DNA of 64,000 nt from Macrocystis pyrifera (taxonomy: Eukaryota; Sar; Phaeophyceae; Laminariales; Laminariaceae), in contig JASSKH010000016.1 of NCBI GenBank assembly GCA_031763025.1, forward strand, positions 5,518,001 to 5,582,000, in the 5' to 3' direction. A model generated the notes under the pieces. It did not search any database, had not been told where the DNA came from, and was given only the letters and a program-made list of their open reading frames with translations. Positions 35,901-50,287 of the stretch are shown here, piece after piece (positions within the stretch are counted from its first letter, which is position 1; every line of letters starts with the position of its first letter). The translations under genes and the position numbers were made by a program.

Positions 35901-38900
35901 TCTGGAAGCCATCCTTTCCGTTGTGTGTGTAGGTCTGCCCACCATGTTTGGGAGAAAATCGGCTCAGAAATTCGTTCCATTTTTTTTGCGTTGTTCCATC
36001 CCATTTAATATTTTCGTCCTTCCTGTTCGTCCCCTTCCTAGTCGTATCTTAGATCCGAGAGGTCACAAAGCAGCCTCTTCTCCCTTCTCCCCTCCCAATT
36101 ACGGTTCTTGCGTTAGATTTTTATCGCGAGAAGACTTCGACCCTTTCTTCCCTCGTCGACTAATCGAATTTCACCTACCCACCCTACTGTTACTAGGCGC
36201 TCTCAGCATTTGATTCCGTTTTTTCATCCAATGCGGGTGTATTATCTTGCGTGTTATAGCCGTAATATACCGCAGTAAGTTTTTGTTTTAGGATATTATT
36301 GGGGAAAATCTAAACATCGATAAAATGTGCAGGGGGGAAGGAAAGGAAATGTGAGCGCCTGTTCAGTCGCAAACACGGGATCCGCTCATGATGCCCCCCC
36401 CCCCCCCCCCGCCCCTCTCCCCATGGTCATACGACTATGCACGGCCATTGCATGACAATGAGTAGCCCCCCCCACTCCCTCTCTCCCTACCGCCAACGCA
36501 TGACAATGAGTACCCCCCTCCCTCCCTACCGCCCTACCTCCCTGTGTCACTTCGCCTTTGCTACGGCTTGTCCTTGCGCACCTCAGACACTCACGGTCAC
36601 CCATAACATCAGCACATCACCGGCTATCTCCGACAAACACCGGGCACAAGCTAGCGAATATCTGGCGAAATACATCAAGGTGAACGCCGACATCTAAAAA
36701 TGAGCCGTGCTGCGTAGCTTCGGTAGGGGTTGACCTTTGCGATCTGCACATTTCTCTGTGATGATGATCTAATCTCGTCTCCTCTGTCCAGCGTGTGATT
36801 TATGTTTTTATCTCAAAGCCTGTTGCATATGTCGGCCCCGTACGACGGAGGAGAGGTTGAGTCCTACAGTAGCAAAGTTTTGCAGACGAAGCAGATCTGT
36901 GAAACAGTCTGCGAGATGATCTGTGCGATCTATCTGCACAGGGATCTGATCTGATCCGATCTGATCTGATCTTTCCGACTTGTGAAACGTTTTTTTTTTC
37001 GTAAAACAAAACTCGTTACGCGTGCAGGCCCAGTACGACGGAGGGGTGGAGAAGTCCATGACCAACCTGAGCACCGCCCTGCGAGGGTACACGCAGGAGA
37101 GCGCCAGGTGGGCAAGAGGGCTCCACCTACGCTCCTTCTATTTGATATTTGTTTTGCGTTACAGTAGATAGCCCGCTCGGAGGGGCCTTATCCCCCTCTT
37201 CGGAGACCCTATTAACGGTGCGTTCGGGAATGGAACTCCCTCACATAGGTACCAAGGCCTCTTGTCAGAGGAGTTGGCACTAGCCCCTTGCAGCCGGCAG
37301 TAGCGGGCACAAATGGTGAAATTCGAACTCCATAACATACCTAACAAAAGGACTACCTGCTGTACACCTCCCATTGTCGCCGCCGTCTTGAGAACAATCC
37401 ACACACCGGACGGATGCGATAGATCATTCCTCATTGCACGATCTAGACCTTTCCGAGCAGATTTTGATCTGTATAGTCGGTATGATCTAGCTCGTGTTAC
37501 TGGCGGCCGAGAGCCATACAATCTACATGATCTTTAGGACATGCTTCCGGAGTTGGATCTGTGCTATGCAGATCCTGCACAGAACCTCATAACGGCAGGG
37601 TAGGATCTAGATGATCTATCTGTACGATAGACAGATGGTGATCTGTTCGACGTGCTTAGCGTTCTAACTGAGGTTAAACGCTTAAAAACCCTTGAGTCAC
37701 CCTCTGTTTTTCAGGTCTCTTTACGGGTCATGACCCCAACCTACGGGTCGGGTCAGGCACTTTTCGAAATCTCACGGGTCCAGTTGGGTCCGGTCCGGTC
37801 CGGTCGGGTCGGGCCGGGTCGGATCGGGTCGGATCGGGTAAGGAGGTTTTCAGTCTCTCTCAGATCGAGGCAGGTCACCCTTACCCGATCCGAACCGGCC
37901 TGGTCCGCGAGGTTTGGCCCGGCCCGTTAACCACCCTATTTGTGTAGTGTACCGCACAGAAACCTGTAGGGAACGGCGGTACAATAGATATACCAGGTAT
38001 AGCTTAGACACAAAAAGACAAAGCACGACGACTCACATCCGACGGTAGACGGCAGGCGGCATGCCCATCAAGGAAAGTTGTAGGGCCGAGTGTTTACACA
38101 CTAAAAACCTACTGGTACCCTTCTGTCCCGACAGATGAGGCCATTTTGTAGTAAACATCCAGATTTCATGGTAGTAAGTTTGGCGTCAGTCAAGGGAAAT
38201 CTTTGTGGCCTCGGATCCGAGCTACGACTACGAGGGGAGAACGAGAAATAAGGGCAAATGTAAGTAGTACCTGGTAGTTGGGAAGAAAAAGGAGAGAGGA
38301 AACAAAAAAAGGGAAATTATGTTGGGAAATATTTTGTCTTGTCAAAAAAAGCGGGCGAAAGTACCGTTCCTCTTGACATCTTTGCATCCAATCTTCTTCG
38401 TACCACCCGCCCGCCCGCCCGCCCTCTCGTGGACTCCTTCCCTCCTTACTCCCCTCCTCCCTTCCTTTCTTCCTTCCTTCCTTCCTTGGAAGGCACGCCA
38501 TCGAGAGCGATACGGTCAAGTATTTGGCCGAGATACGCTTCGTGACAACGATCTTCGTCAACATATACGGCCTGGAGGACCAGCTTAAGACCGGAGGGGG
38601 GTTTCTACTGCAGCAGGCATGTTAACATGTTAACCCCATTACAACTATTACGGGGGAGCGTACATAGTAGTCCAAACCGTAGCAGGGGTATTTTGGTGGG
38701 TAAACGAGTTCCTTAACGCCTTGAGTTAGTATTAATTATTGAAAAAAAAAAAGTAGAACATCATACGGTTTTGTAAACGTTGGGGGATGATGTGGTTTTT
38801 TGGGGTCATTCGCGGGTTTCGATTTAAATGCATGCCCCCCCCGTAGTAACTGCAGCAGGCGTGTTTTCGAGGACCAACTACTTAGGGTTAATGTGCGTTC

Positions 38901-41900
38901 ATTTTCTCGGTGTTTGGTATCCCAGTTGGGGACTTCACTAACTTGATTATAGTACGTAAGCAGGGGAAACTGAAGATGAAAAGTGACGGTTTCAGCAGTA
39001 GCGGCCACCGCGTGGTTGGGGGATGATACAATGGTTGATGTCCGAGTTACAATGGTTGAACGTTTTTCCCTGCCCGTACTTCTGGGCCCCTGACGCTGCT
39101 CGTAGGCGGTTGATGACTCCCAAAGTTATATGATGGTTGGTCGCTACGTACTCGGGGTCTCAAAGGGGTTCAACTTGATTGTAGTTCGTACAGAGAGGAA
39201 AACCGTGTCGGGGGGGGGGGAGTGACGATTCCAGCATCGATCACACGAGGTATCCTACCCATGCTGCCGGAAATAGGGAGTGTACCCAAGCTGCAAATGC
39301 GAGGACATGTGCGTCACGCACACACACGGCGGATACTTTTGTTGTTATCGTAAAAGGTGAAGAGGCGTTGAGTTTGCAAGGGCCTTGCGACCGTTTTTTG
39401 GCGCTCCATTTTTCCAGAACGGGAAGGTTAAGGAACCTTGCTATTACGGGGGTCTATAGTTAACGGGACCAATTTTTTTCAGTAAAAACAGGTAAATATA
39501 CAGGTTTTTATGTATACCATAGGTCCTATTAACTATGGACCCCCGTAATAATAATATGGAACAACCTTAAGGTGTTTTCGGGGGGGAAAATGGTCGAGAG
39601 TCTTCCAAAAAATGTTACGTTCGACTTTTTAGCATCTTCCCTTACCGTCCGTTGGTAGGAGTAATCGAGGCGCTGAAAAGCGATCGCACCCACCTCTGTG
39701 CGAAAATCAGCGCTCTTTTTATGGTAATAATCGTACGCATAATAATCGTACGCACAATTGCTGCGCGCTCCTACCCGGCTAAAATGATGAGACCGCACTC
39801 GGACAAAGCTTTGGTCGCTGCATCACCTAAGCTGGGCCCCAACGCCGGCTTATACAAAGGGCTTAATCTGCCTGCCACTTGAAACTTATGTTCAACTCCA
39901 ATAGCAGGTAGTAGTAACAGTTTGTTCTCGAAAGGTAAGGCGCGTGGGCACAGCTTTCACTAGAGACGTGTTACGGGGGACCATAGTACATAGAACCTAC
40001 GGTACACACAAAAACCTACAGTATGTATTTTCCTATTTTTACTAACAATATTTGGTCCCATTTTCTAGGGTCCTCCGTATCAGCACAACGCACCCGATTA
40101 TTGCGTCAAACACGTTTTTAGCCCAGGACGTGGATGTAGTAGTTGTGCAGGGGGGGGGGGGGGGACGACGAGTGGTACACGGAGTCGGGTAACATATATA
40201 GGTCGGCAGACATGGCTTTGAGTACAGACCACGCAAATGTTGACGGGAAGGGGTGGTGGGGGGTTGGAAAAAAACGTATGTGACGGGCATATACGTGACA
40301 CGCGTTGCTTCGTATGACACAAGAAGATACGAGTCTAGATACAGCGGATTTGCAGGGGAGTGTTTCAACTAGCGTACAACGAGAAATTATATGTAGTGCA
40401 GAAGAAGCGAGATTGCGGCGGAGGGGGGCAAGGAATGTATGTCGCGGCTGTTTGACGCAACACGGTAAAAACTATTTACGATCAAGTCGTGCCATACGGA
40501 ACGTGTGCTACGTACGTGTTTTGCCAGACCGGGCGGCTTTGGGTAGTGTCCTCCGAGCTTAAGCTGTAAAGCCGCCTTGCAGACCCCGCCAGGCACAGGT
40601 TCACAGGACAACTTCACTAGCTGTCTACGTACGAATCGAAAGAGCCCGGTCACAAGATAAAAAAAATCACGTGTAGGCTGTCTACATTCGAATCAGCAGA
40701 GACCACTATTATTTGCTCGAACCGCGGTCAGTTCGAGTGGCTCGAGTCGCACTCGACGAAACAACAACGAGTGCATACCGGATGGTGACACCTAGCCGTT
40801 CCGGTGACTCAACTGAGGGCCGGAATAACATCCGTGATTTTTTTTTTCCGCTCACTCTCTCCGAACGATTTTTTTTTTTCGTTAAAACTGTTCAAGAAAA
40901 GGCCAGGAACATGGACGATGAACATATGTTAGGGTGAACGAGGATTTGCCAAAGGAGGGGGGTGCAAGTAGGGGCCTACACAAAGCGATACGTGTTGATT
41001 CAGAGTGACAACGAAGAGAGAGACCACCGAACGAGTGTTTATTGCGGTATCAAGAGGATGTTCGGTTCGGTTCAAGTAGTGTCTGGTGGAACATGTACGA
41101 TTCATTGTCGGAGGGAAAAATAAAACAAAAAGTAGTAAGCCGCAAGGAGCGCTTTGCATGATCGTCGTCGCTGGGGATTCAAGCCTTAGCTAGCACACGC
41201 CGTTGTAGCAGACCTTTACCCCCACCGCTCGCTCGGTCGATCGATCACGCCGACGCTCCTCGCGCCGTCTTGACTGCCGCCCCCTTCCCCAACAGCTATG
41301 GTATAGCTTCTTCACGTGCAAAATCTAAACCTCGGACTAATCCTGATCTAGATCGTTTGGTTCCTGACCTGACTTTGCGAGTAGTTGTGCAGGATCTGCA
41401 TAGTACAGATCCAACAAAGGAAACATGCACTAGATCATGCAGACTATACGGCTCCGACCCGGCGACATCAACAAGGTCATACAGATCATACAGATCAGGA
41501 GTATATATGCCTTGAAAGATCTAGATCATAATTAAAGTGTGAATCGATCATCTGTCAGTGATCTGTTGGAGGTGATCACTGTGTACAAAAAACAAACTGT
41601 ACGAGCTGACCCCCGTACGTGTCCCATTTGTCGACGTTTTCGTCCACCTGTTTGGCGCCCGTTTTGCCGTTGCTGCCAGACAATGGACCTGGGCACGGGC
41701 TGCTTGTCCAAGTTCGGGGGTGTGCTTCGTCAATTCGTTGTCGACGACAAAGGATGTGTCATGATCGGGGCGTTCGGCCTCCCTCAGTACAGGTGAGTTT
41801 TTCGAATGAAAAGGTCATTCTTAACGAACAGACAAACAACAACAGCAAAAATGTCACGAATCGTGTCATGTTCACAAATAGTGATTTTTATCACGCAGCG

Positions 41901-44900
41901 CAAAGGGACCCGGAGAAAAAAAAATGTGAACCGTCCCGGATTTTTATTTCGCTAGACGAAAAGAGAGAAAAGGGGGGGGGGGGGGGGGTTACTAGAACCA
42001 AGTGAAAAAAAAAAAAAAAAAAAAAAAAAACATTATTCTTATTTCATCATGTGCTCACAACGGTTGCAACGTTTTTTTTTTCCATTCCGACCTCTGAGGG
42101 TGTGGTGTGTCGTTTTTCTCTTTTTCACGGACGCCCCTGCGCAGGGGGACATTGAACTTGAAAGTAAACATTATACGAGTAAAGGAAATGTCTCGATTCG
42201 AGGCGGAACAAACAGGGCTATTCACGAGACGGGTCAAAACTCGCGGGTCAGGTCGGGACGGGTCGGGACGGATCGGGCAAGGGTGACCCGACCGGACCCG
42301 TGAGAGTTTAATCACGTTCTGACCCGACCCGACCCGACCCGTGAGATTTCAAAATATTCCTGACTCATAAAGAGCCCTGAAAAAAGAGTACCAGGTACTT
42401 CATACCTGGTATGCGTTACGTTTTTTTTTATACACGTAACCAAACGCCTATTTAGCAATTGTAAAATGTCACGATCGTGATTTTTCGCGTTTGTTAGGAA
42501 CGACTCATAAATATTTGACGGAATAGTACAGTAGTCCGCTTGTAGTAAGAAACGTTCTTCAGTGTTTTCACAGAGCTGACTCGGAACATGGAAGCCATGC
42601 GAACTTGTGTTTATCACGTTCAGGTCGTATCGTTGTCGCGAAAGTCCAATCGGGGGGCGTGTGTATTAATTGCCGACACGGCTGTGTCATAGTTGATCTT
42701 TGCTCGCCAGTCGTAGTTGATACACCGCTAACTATTGCCGACAGGCTTCCAGGGAAGTGTCCATGTCGAAAATGAGGGAGGGAAGGGACGGAGGGGAGGG
42801 GGTGAGGTCGACTTCAGAACTCCCACCTAACCCCTTACTTTCTGCAAAAAAAAATGCCACTCTAATTCCACGTAAGTCATGCGCTCCCGAAAACGTAGAT
42901 GAAGTTATAAAGGGATTACAATGAGCACAGCTACGTTCTACGAATGTCCTCACACCTTCCACGCACGTACATCGCCGCAGCTACGAGGACAACGAGGTTC
43001 GAGCTATCTCTGCCTCCAAGGATATCATCGACGCGTTTCAAGGTCTCGACCTGGCGGCTAGCATAGGCATCACCACGGGACAGGCAAGGACGCGTTGATG
43101 TCGCACGTATTAGCGGTCTATGTACCCGGGGTACACGCATACTTTCTACACCTGGGAGGACAGGTCATCTACAGATCATCGATTGCCCCTTCATGATCTA
43201 GATATTTCAGGGAAAGATCGATCTATTCCTGATCTGTATGATCTGTATGAGCTGTATGATCTGTATGACCTAGCTCATGTAGCCGGGTGGGAGCCGAAAC
43301 ATCTGCAGGATCTATGTATGACATTTTTTTTCGGGTCGGGTAAGTACCTGGTACGTAACAGATCCTGCACAGCATTTCATAACGTCAGATCACGATCCAG
43401 ATCATCTACGTAGATATCGACACCTGTCCGATGTGTACGTTATTTTCCCTTCGGGAGTAGATCCAGGCGAAGAAAAAAATAGCGAAGCGGAGCTGGCGCA
43501 TCAAAGGAAAGGTGGCGGGAAACATTTACAGGTGTAAGAGTGGTACAATAATATACCAGGTAGATTTTAAGATTTAAGAGGGCGTGCATGGTTTGATATG
43601 TTATATGTAGATGGGACCTTAGCACACACGTCTCATGCAACACATTTGGGTCAACGATATGTACGCCGCTTCTTTGTTCCACTGCCTCCGATGTTTCAAC
43701 GAGTAGACTTTCGAGCTGAAGTTATCGCCTACTTTTAGTTGATGTTGAAAATTGAACTTCCCGCGAAGCTTAGGCCCGATTCGGAACACACAAAACACAC
43801 CCGCGCCCGATTTTGATGAGTTGACCTAAATAGCTCCTATGATACGATCAGAACGCTGACCCAGCAAACGAAAATACCAAAGTAAGCACCTTGTCAGCCT
43901 CGCTTCAAGCTGAGACATGATGACCTCTTCTCAGGCGGTCGATGGTCTCGGTTGATCACTCACATTGCCCCAACTTGAAACAAAAAACAAAACGCCTGGA
44001 GGAACGAACGGCCTTGCGGGCAAAAACAAAACAACAACAATGCGACGGTCGGACTCGCGATTTAATCACAATGCCGGGGGCGCCAGTACCACTCTTCCCT
44101 GGACCCTCCCCCCTCCGCCAACTAACACTACTCTGGACGAAATTGTAAGGGTTGTTCGGTCTTCGTTTTTGTGTACTCCAACATATCTTACATTTCAGTG
44201 CAGAGTGTGGCATGAAAAAAAGGATGTGGGTCTCACAAATTAACGGTGGACGCCAAATATCACATTTGTTGTCACCGCTTCGAACAACGATCGCTATTAA
44301 CTGCACAACAACAAAAAAAACTCAGGTGTACTGTGGGTTTGTGGGGGCTTCCAAGCGGTGCGAGTACGCCATGATGGGCTGCAGCGTCAATCTAAGCGCT
44401 AGGCTCATGGCGTCTGCGCCGAAGAACACTGTCCAGGTACGTACGAGCACGTACTTGACAAGTACGTACGAGCACGTACTTGAAAAATACATGGTCAACG
44501 CCGCGCCAAACGTTAACGACCGAAATATTTCCACTGCTGCGGACCTGACCTCCTTCGGTAAGCCTGTTTGCTCAGTAGAAGACGCCGACCCACCCCACGG
44601 AGGGGATCCTATTTTTCCGGCTCTGATGTTTTTTCTCGACCGGTTGAGCTCCTCCAGAGAGCACCTACCTGTAGAATGATACTTTTACTACTACTAAATA
44701 TACTTGAGTCAAAACTCGCGTTTATATGGGGGAAAATAATGGTCTGGTTTGCGCGAAACAAAGGATTCTTCGAAGCAATGTTTCGAGTGTGAGACAGTGA
44801 GCTCCCCACGGCGCGGACGTAACTCAGAATATTAGGCACCACCCCTGAAGGGAGATTTGCTGCTGCAAACACTCCCTTTCACGGCTGTGTATTACGGGGG

Positions 44901-46019
44901 GGCTAATGCAGTAATCAGAACCTACGATGGAGCGAAGAACCATGTGTCCCCCTCATGTGTCCCCCTAATGTTTACGCACTATATTTGGTTCTGATTACTG
45001 TGTCCGCCCGTAGAAATAGGAACCAGGAAACAAGTTTCAGGCTGGCTTTCATAGTTGAAAAGGCGTAGCGATGAGAAACAGGAATTTGTATTTTTCCGGG
45101 TGGATTTCTTGTTTGAGAATGGGTGCGCTCTACACGAGCTTCAGGATAGCGATCCTCCGAATCTCAGCCTACTTTTTTGTACTAGGTGTCTTGCGCTGTG
45201 CTTGGATGCGACTTGAAACCCATTTATGATTGCAAAACTTATCCCGCACCACAGTAATTCCAATTAGGATGCCCTCCTCAGAGTGTAGGCAAGCGTTTTA
45301 CGCACAAGGTGCCGAAGTGCGCCTCACAAGCGGTTCTAAGTAGGATGCAGTTGACCCTCCGTGCGACTCGCCGAACTACCTCACGACGCTTCGCTTGGAG
45401 CAAGTGGCAATGTCTGCCTGGTCGGTGAAAACCCGACGTTGCTCCATCCCGGCATTGTAGGGATGCGAGGTCTATGGTCATACGACTACGGCCATGCATG
45501 ACAATGATTTCCTCCCCCCCCAACGGTTAAAGGACTAAGGCAAGCAAATAATGAGTACGCCCCCCCCCCCCTCGAAAATAACTTAAATCATTGAAGCTGT
45601 CATCTATGTATAATTCCGGCTCACGAGCGGTTCTTAGTAGGCTGCAGCTCACCCTTCATGCGACTCGTCGAACACCTCACGGCGTTCCGCGCTTGGTGCA
45701 AGAAATGTCTGTCTGGTCGGTGAAAAACCGACGTGCTCCGTCCCGGCATTGCAGGGATGCGAGGGTCTGGTGATACGACTACGGCCATGTATGATAATGA
45801 GTACCCCCCCCCCTCTTGGCGATACTCAAACCTTCCCGGCTGCACACAAGCAGGTGGACTTCGAAGTTTGGTCACGCGCATGCAACTTCTTTAACTTCGA
45901 GACCTTGACCCCCATCAAGGCCAAGGGATACGTCGACCCGGTCCCGGTGTTTAGGCCGCTTGGGCAGGCGCTCACGGACGATGATAGCGAGGTACGTCGT
46001 AGCCACGTTTGCCATTTGT

Positions 46020-46054
<35 letters not shown>

Positions 46055-49000
46055 GCTGTTGCTGTTGCTGTTGCTGCTGTTGTGTGTTGTTTGTTGCTGT
46101 TGTGGTGTGTTGCGTGTTGCTTGTTGTCGTTGGTGCTGTTGGCCACGGTTTTGCTCATTCATTCATGCCATGGTACCTGGCAACAGGTCATCGCTCGGTC
46201 AGAGGAAAGGTGCCCTTGTTCGTAAAAGTCTGGATGCCCCGACCACCTTACGGTCGAATAAATATTATCGATTGTCGTTGTATTAGGGTAAAAAACGAGG
46301 AAGGTGCAGCCTTGATGCTCCAAACCTCAGGTCAAACATTCATGATAATGCCTGCGAAGGTATATAAATCCCCTACAACTTGTAACCGTCATTGCTAGAA
46401 CGATCCAAACGAACACCTTCCCTGGCTCTTCACAGCAGTAACGAGTTATGAGACCGAACGATATTCGTTTGGATCGTTCCAGCGATGACGGTTACCTGTT
46501 GTACGGAAGGTGCCATGTTTGTTCGGCGAGGTTGGTTGAGATGCGTGAATGACGTGCGTGAGGGTTTTTTTCTGTTTGTTTTTTTTTCTGTGAAGTCTTA
46601 TACACGAACAAAGATCATGATTCTAAATGAAGCAAGTCCCGCATTTAAACGACCATCGTCCCTTCTCCCCTCCTCGCCCCCTTTCTTCCTTCTCTTTCTT
46701 ATCCTCCCCCTGCCCCTTCTCCTCCTCCTCTCCATCCTCCTCCTCATGAACTGGTTCTGCGGTTGGCGCGGGTGAAGATGGAAGGGGAGGGTGATACAAG
46801 CCGCGACCTGATGGTCGGGGTCACTGCCGAGCTGGAAGCGATAGAAGCCGTGGCGAAGCGCCTGCAGTCCTCGGGGTTCACCAGGCCCGTCACTATCATT
46901 GGGCAGGTAAGTCGGAGGACGGCCGAGGCCCACGCTCGTACTGCCTAGCTTGCGGATGATGGTGAGCAGCGGGTGCTCGTGAAGGAAAAAGGGAGGTGCA
47001 AGTCGGAACCTTTCAAGAGGGGAAGTGGGATGCTTGTCGGTTCGGGGTGATGGAAGAGAGATTACTGTATACCAGTACGTACTACGGCACTAGAGGGTAA
47101 TCGATTCAAGTCGGGCTGGAACATGTATGTACGACGCGCATGCTTGTGTGGGAGGGAAAAATAAAGAATTTATCTCATATACGGCTGTTCCGCGACTTCT
47201 CTCTGCATATACTTCCGAATATAGACACGCACTCATTTTTTTGTACGTACGTAGCGGCGGAGTGTAGTTTCTTGTAGTGATCCTTGATTTTTAGCCGCTG
47301 GAACGACTGCTGTTGCAAGGCAGCTTGCACTCCTTGATAGAAGAAGGCACCACGTTCGAGTGCCCACGAAAACAATGGTTATGTACGTACCTGGCTCACG
47401 TAGGTAGAGTTTTGTCCTTTTTGTTACGGCGCACTCTGTGGTATTTGTACGACTACGACAAGAGTGGGCTCGTCCAAAGACCCTCAAATGCCAACCACCG
47501 GGAGCGATGTCGCACACGTAGGTCTGTGAGTAACAAGGCATGCCTTGGCTGTACTTGAAGGTTATGTACTAGGTAGCGAAACTCGCAAACCGACCGCCTT
47601 AGTATTTGTTCAAAGAAACAAAACCACCAACGCAGAAGTAACAAACGCGCCATACTAAGATACGATACGTACAACGACACATAATTCCGCACATTACCTC
47701 TCTAAACTACTGTAGCGGGGATAACTACCAAACTAGTAGCTTGACGGCGACTTGCCAGCGAGCCAACTTCACGTAGCCCACACACATAAGGCACCGATTC
47801 CCGATTCTCCCACTTTGTATCTGCCGACAATCTCTCATGCGTCAAGGCGGGATCCGGCAAGACACGCCTGGTAAGGTGTGCAGAGCTGCAGCGCATCTGG
47901 AGGGATACGGGACCGGGGGCGGGGGCGGGGGCAGAGGGGGGCGCGGGCGACGGGCGTGGAGAATCGACTTCGATCATCGCGGTCTGCCGAAACGTGCATG
48001 CCAACACGCCATATTTCGTCTGGAACTCCATTCTGTGCAAGATTTTCAACCTTCGATCAGGGGTACGGACAGGGAAACGCTACCAACCCACGACCACTTA
48101 ATTGTGTGTTGCTCGTCCCACTGAACGTATCAGGGAAACGCTTATCAGCACGTAGCGCGCTGCTTGCCGCACTGAACATGTGTTTAGGGGTGAGGTTGCG
48201 AACGCTCTCGCGAAATCATGAATGTCTACGAGGGGGCGCCAGGTGTAGCCAAGCGTATTTTGGGATCGGAATTAGCAAGCGTTAACCCGGGCAGATTTAT
48301 GTCAACGCCTTGAGTAAAAGCTTATACTCGCCGGACATATCACGATATAGACTATTTGGATTCCGAGCTGCCGGTATGAGATGTTGTGCGAGATATGTAT
48401 AGTACAGACTAAACCAAGAAACATATGTTACAGTAGGTAGGTCATGCAGAGCAATACGGCTCTCACCCGGCAACTATACAGCTCCGGAGTATTGTCTTCC
48501 CCCCTGATATATCTAGATCATAGGATTAAGGTATTGACCTTCTGTTCGAGGTGTGAGAGCTTCGTGCCGCTCATCGTTCGTTGTGTCGAGACCGTTCACA
48601 CCCAGCGCTCGTACCGCCATCGTAGCTCTCAACGTCCCCGCTCCCAACCCCTTCGTACCGCCTAAAATGCAAATATATATATATATATACCTGGTAAGTT
48701 GCTGCAGATACAACCCTCTACTTCGTACATCCAATCCGTCCGAAAGCCGAACCGTTTACGCGTCAGAACGTCGACGATCAGCCTTTGTCATGACCATCTG
48801 CTGTGGTCCACGACAGAGGAAAAGCTACGTAATGGGGTCGTGTTTCTGTGACCCCCGGCGCTGTTTCCAATCTCCGCCTTTTCCGATACCCTCCGTCCCT
48901 CCCTCCCTCCCCCATTTCCTTTATCCGTTTTGCTGCTGCAAAAACGAGCTTGGCCGATACCCTTCCTCCCTCCCTCTCTTCCCCTTTTCCTTGAACCTTT

Positions 49001-50236
49001 TTCACTGCTGCAAAAACGATCCTGTACTAATTCCCCGAGTAGGTGATCTTCAAAGAACGTCGGCGCTGTTCCAAAGCGGGGGGGGTAGATGTCTACAACG
49101 CCTCTCGCATGTGTCAATAGTTGCGCGATGATACAGGTGCGATGTGTTCCTTGTCTGGTCGCTGCCTAACGTGGAATGCATCTCCCCCTCTCCCTCCTTC
49201 CCTCTCTCCGTCCCTCCTCCCCCCATCCCTCTCTCTCGCGCCCTGTTTTCCCCTCCCGGCAGCCGTCAACAGAAAAGCCCGCCACCTCCCCATCCTCACC
49301 CAGAACGTTCAAAGTCTCCTCAAGACTCTTGAAGAAGGGATCCCCGAGCAAAAGTCAGCAGGCGCCCTCCCTGGCCGGCGTCACGTCCAGAACTCCGAGC
49401 GACGGGCTGAGCGACCGGGCGATATTGGGAGGCGGAGGAGGGGCTACTTCTTCACCCATCTCGAACGACGAAGACGACGGTAATGCTGGTAGTGTCGGTA
49501 ATATCGGCGTGAATGACGATTCGATGCGCACGAAGAACATTTTTAAAATTATGCCGGTAGAGACACATACTATTGTACCTGGGCGCACGTCGTTTCGAGA
49601 CTTGGGCATCCGAAAACGTACAGCTCGGAGCTCTCACTAGAAAATAAAGGAATGCATAGGGGCTGCAGTTTTGAACGTCGTTTATTTAGACCACGTGACA
49701 TCCTGGTAAAAAGTACACAGCCAGAGCTCTCGGTAGTAGGTTAAAAAAAAACAAATGCAAGCCTGAACTCCCTCCAAATCGCTATGGCTCAAGTCTTAAG
49801 TCTTGTTTTTAGAAGCGTGATATTCTATATAATGTACAGCCGGAACTCTAGGTAGAGTCTCAAACACGCGAATACAGCTGGAACTCCTCCATAACGCCAC
49901 GAACTAACGAATGGCTATTTTTGTTTTGGCTTGTCGGGGCGGAGGATGGACGACACACATGCATATTGTTTTTCTGGTTCCGGATACGATACGCAAACAA
50001 AAAAAAAAACTCCACCGTTAGAATTATATAAAACTCTAGAGAGGAAGATTTTTCCGAGCCTTTACGCCGAATTCAACATCGCGATGTTCGCACACGCAAA
50101 TCCCTCGATATAAAACTCAGTACCGTTTTTTTTTTTGGCCAGAAGAACGTGAGATATAAAACATGGGTAAAATAAACATAGTCAGCTAGTCCACACACAC
50201 ACATGTAGAACACCTCATGGACTGGAGGATGTGGCA

Positions 50237-50287
<51 letters not shown>

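Noticed and set aside
37722-37945. GGGTCGGGTC arrays as an interstitial telomere.
   Set aside because: Units are irregular, in opposed orientations and bounded by terminal inverted repeats in the best copy, so a mobile element is the better reading.
47871-47876. GTAAGG after the Walker A codons, which would make a 24-base microexon.
   Set aside because: Reading through gives a natural continuation (LVRCAELQRIW and then the hydrophobic strand IIAVCRNV), and no acceptor with a pyrimidine tract follows.
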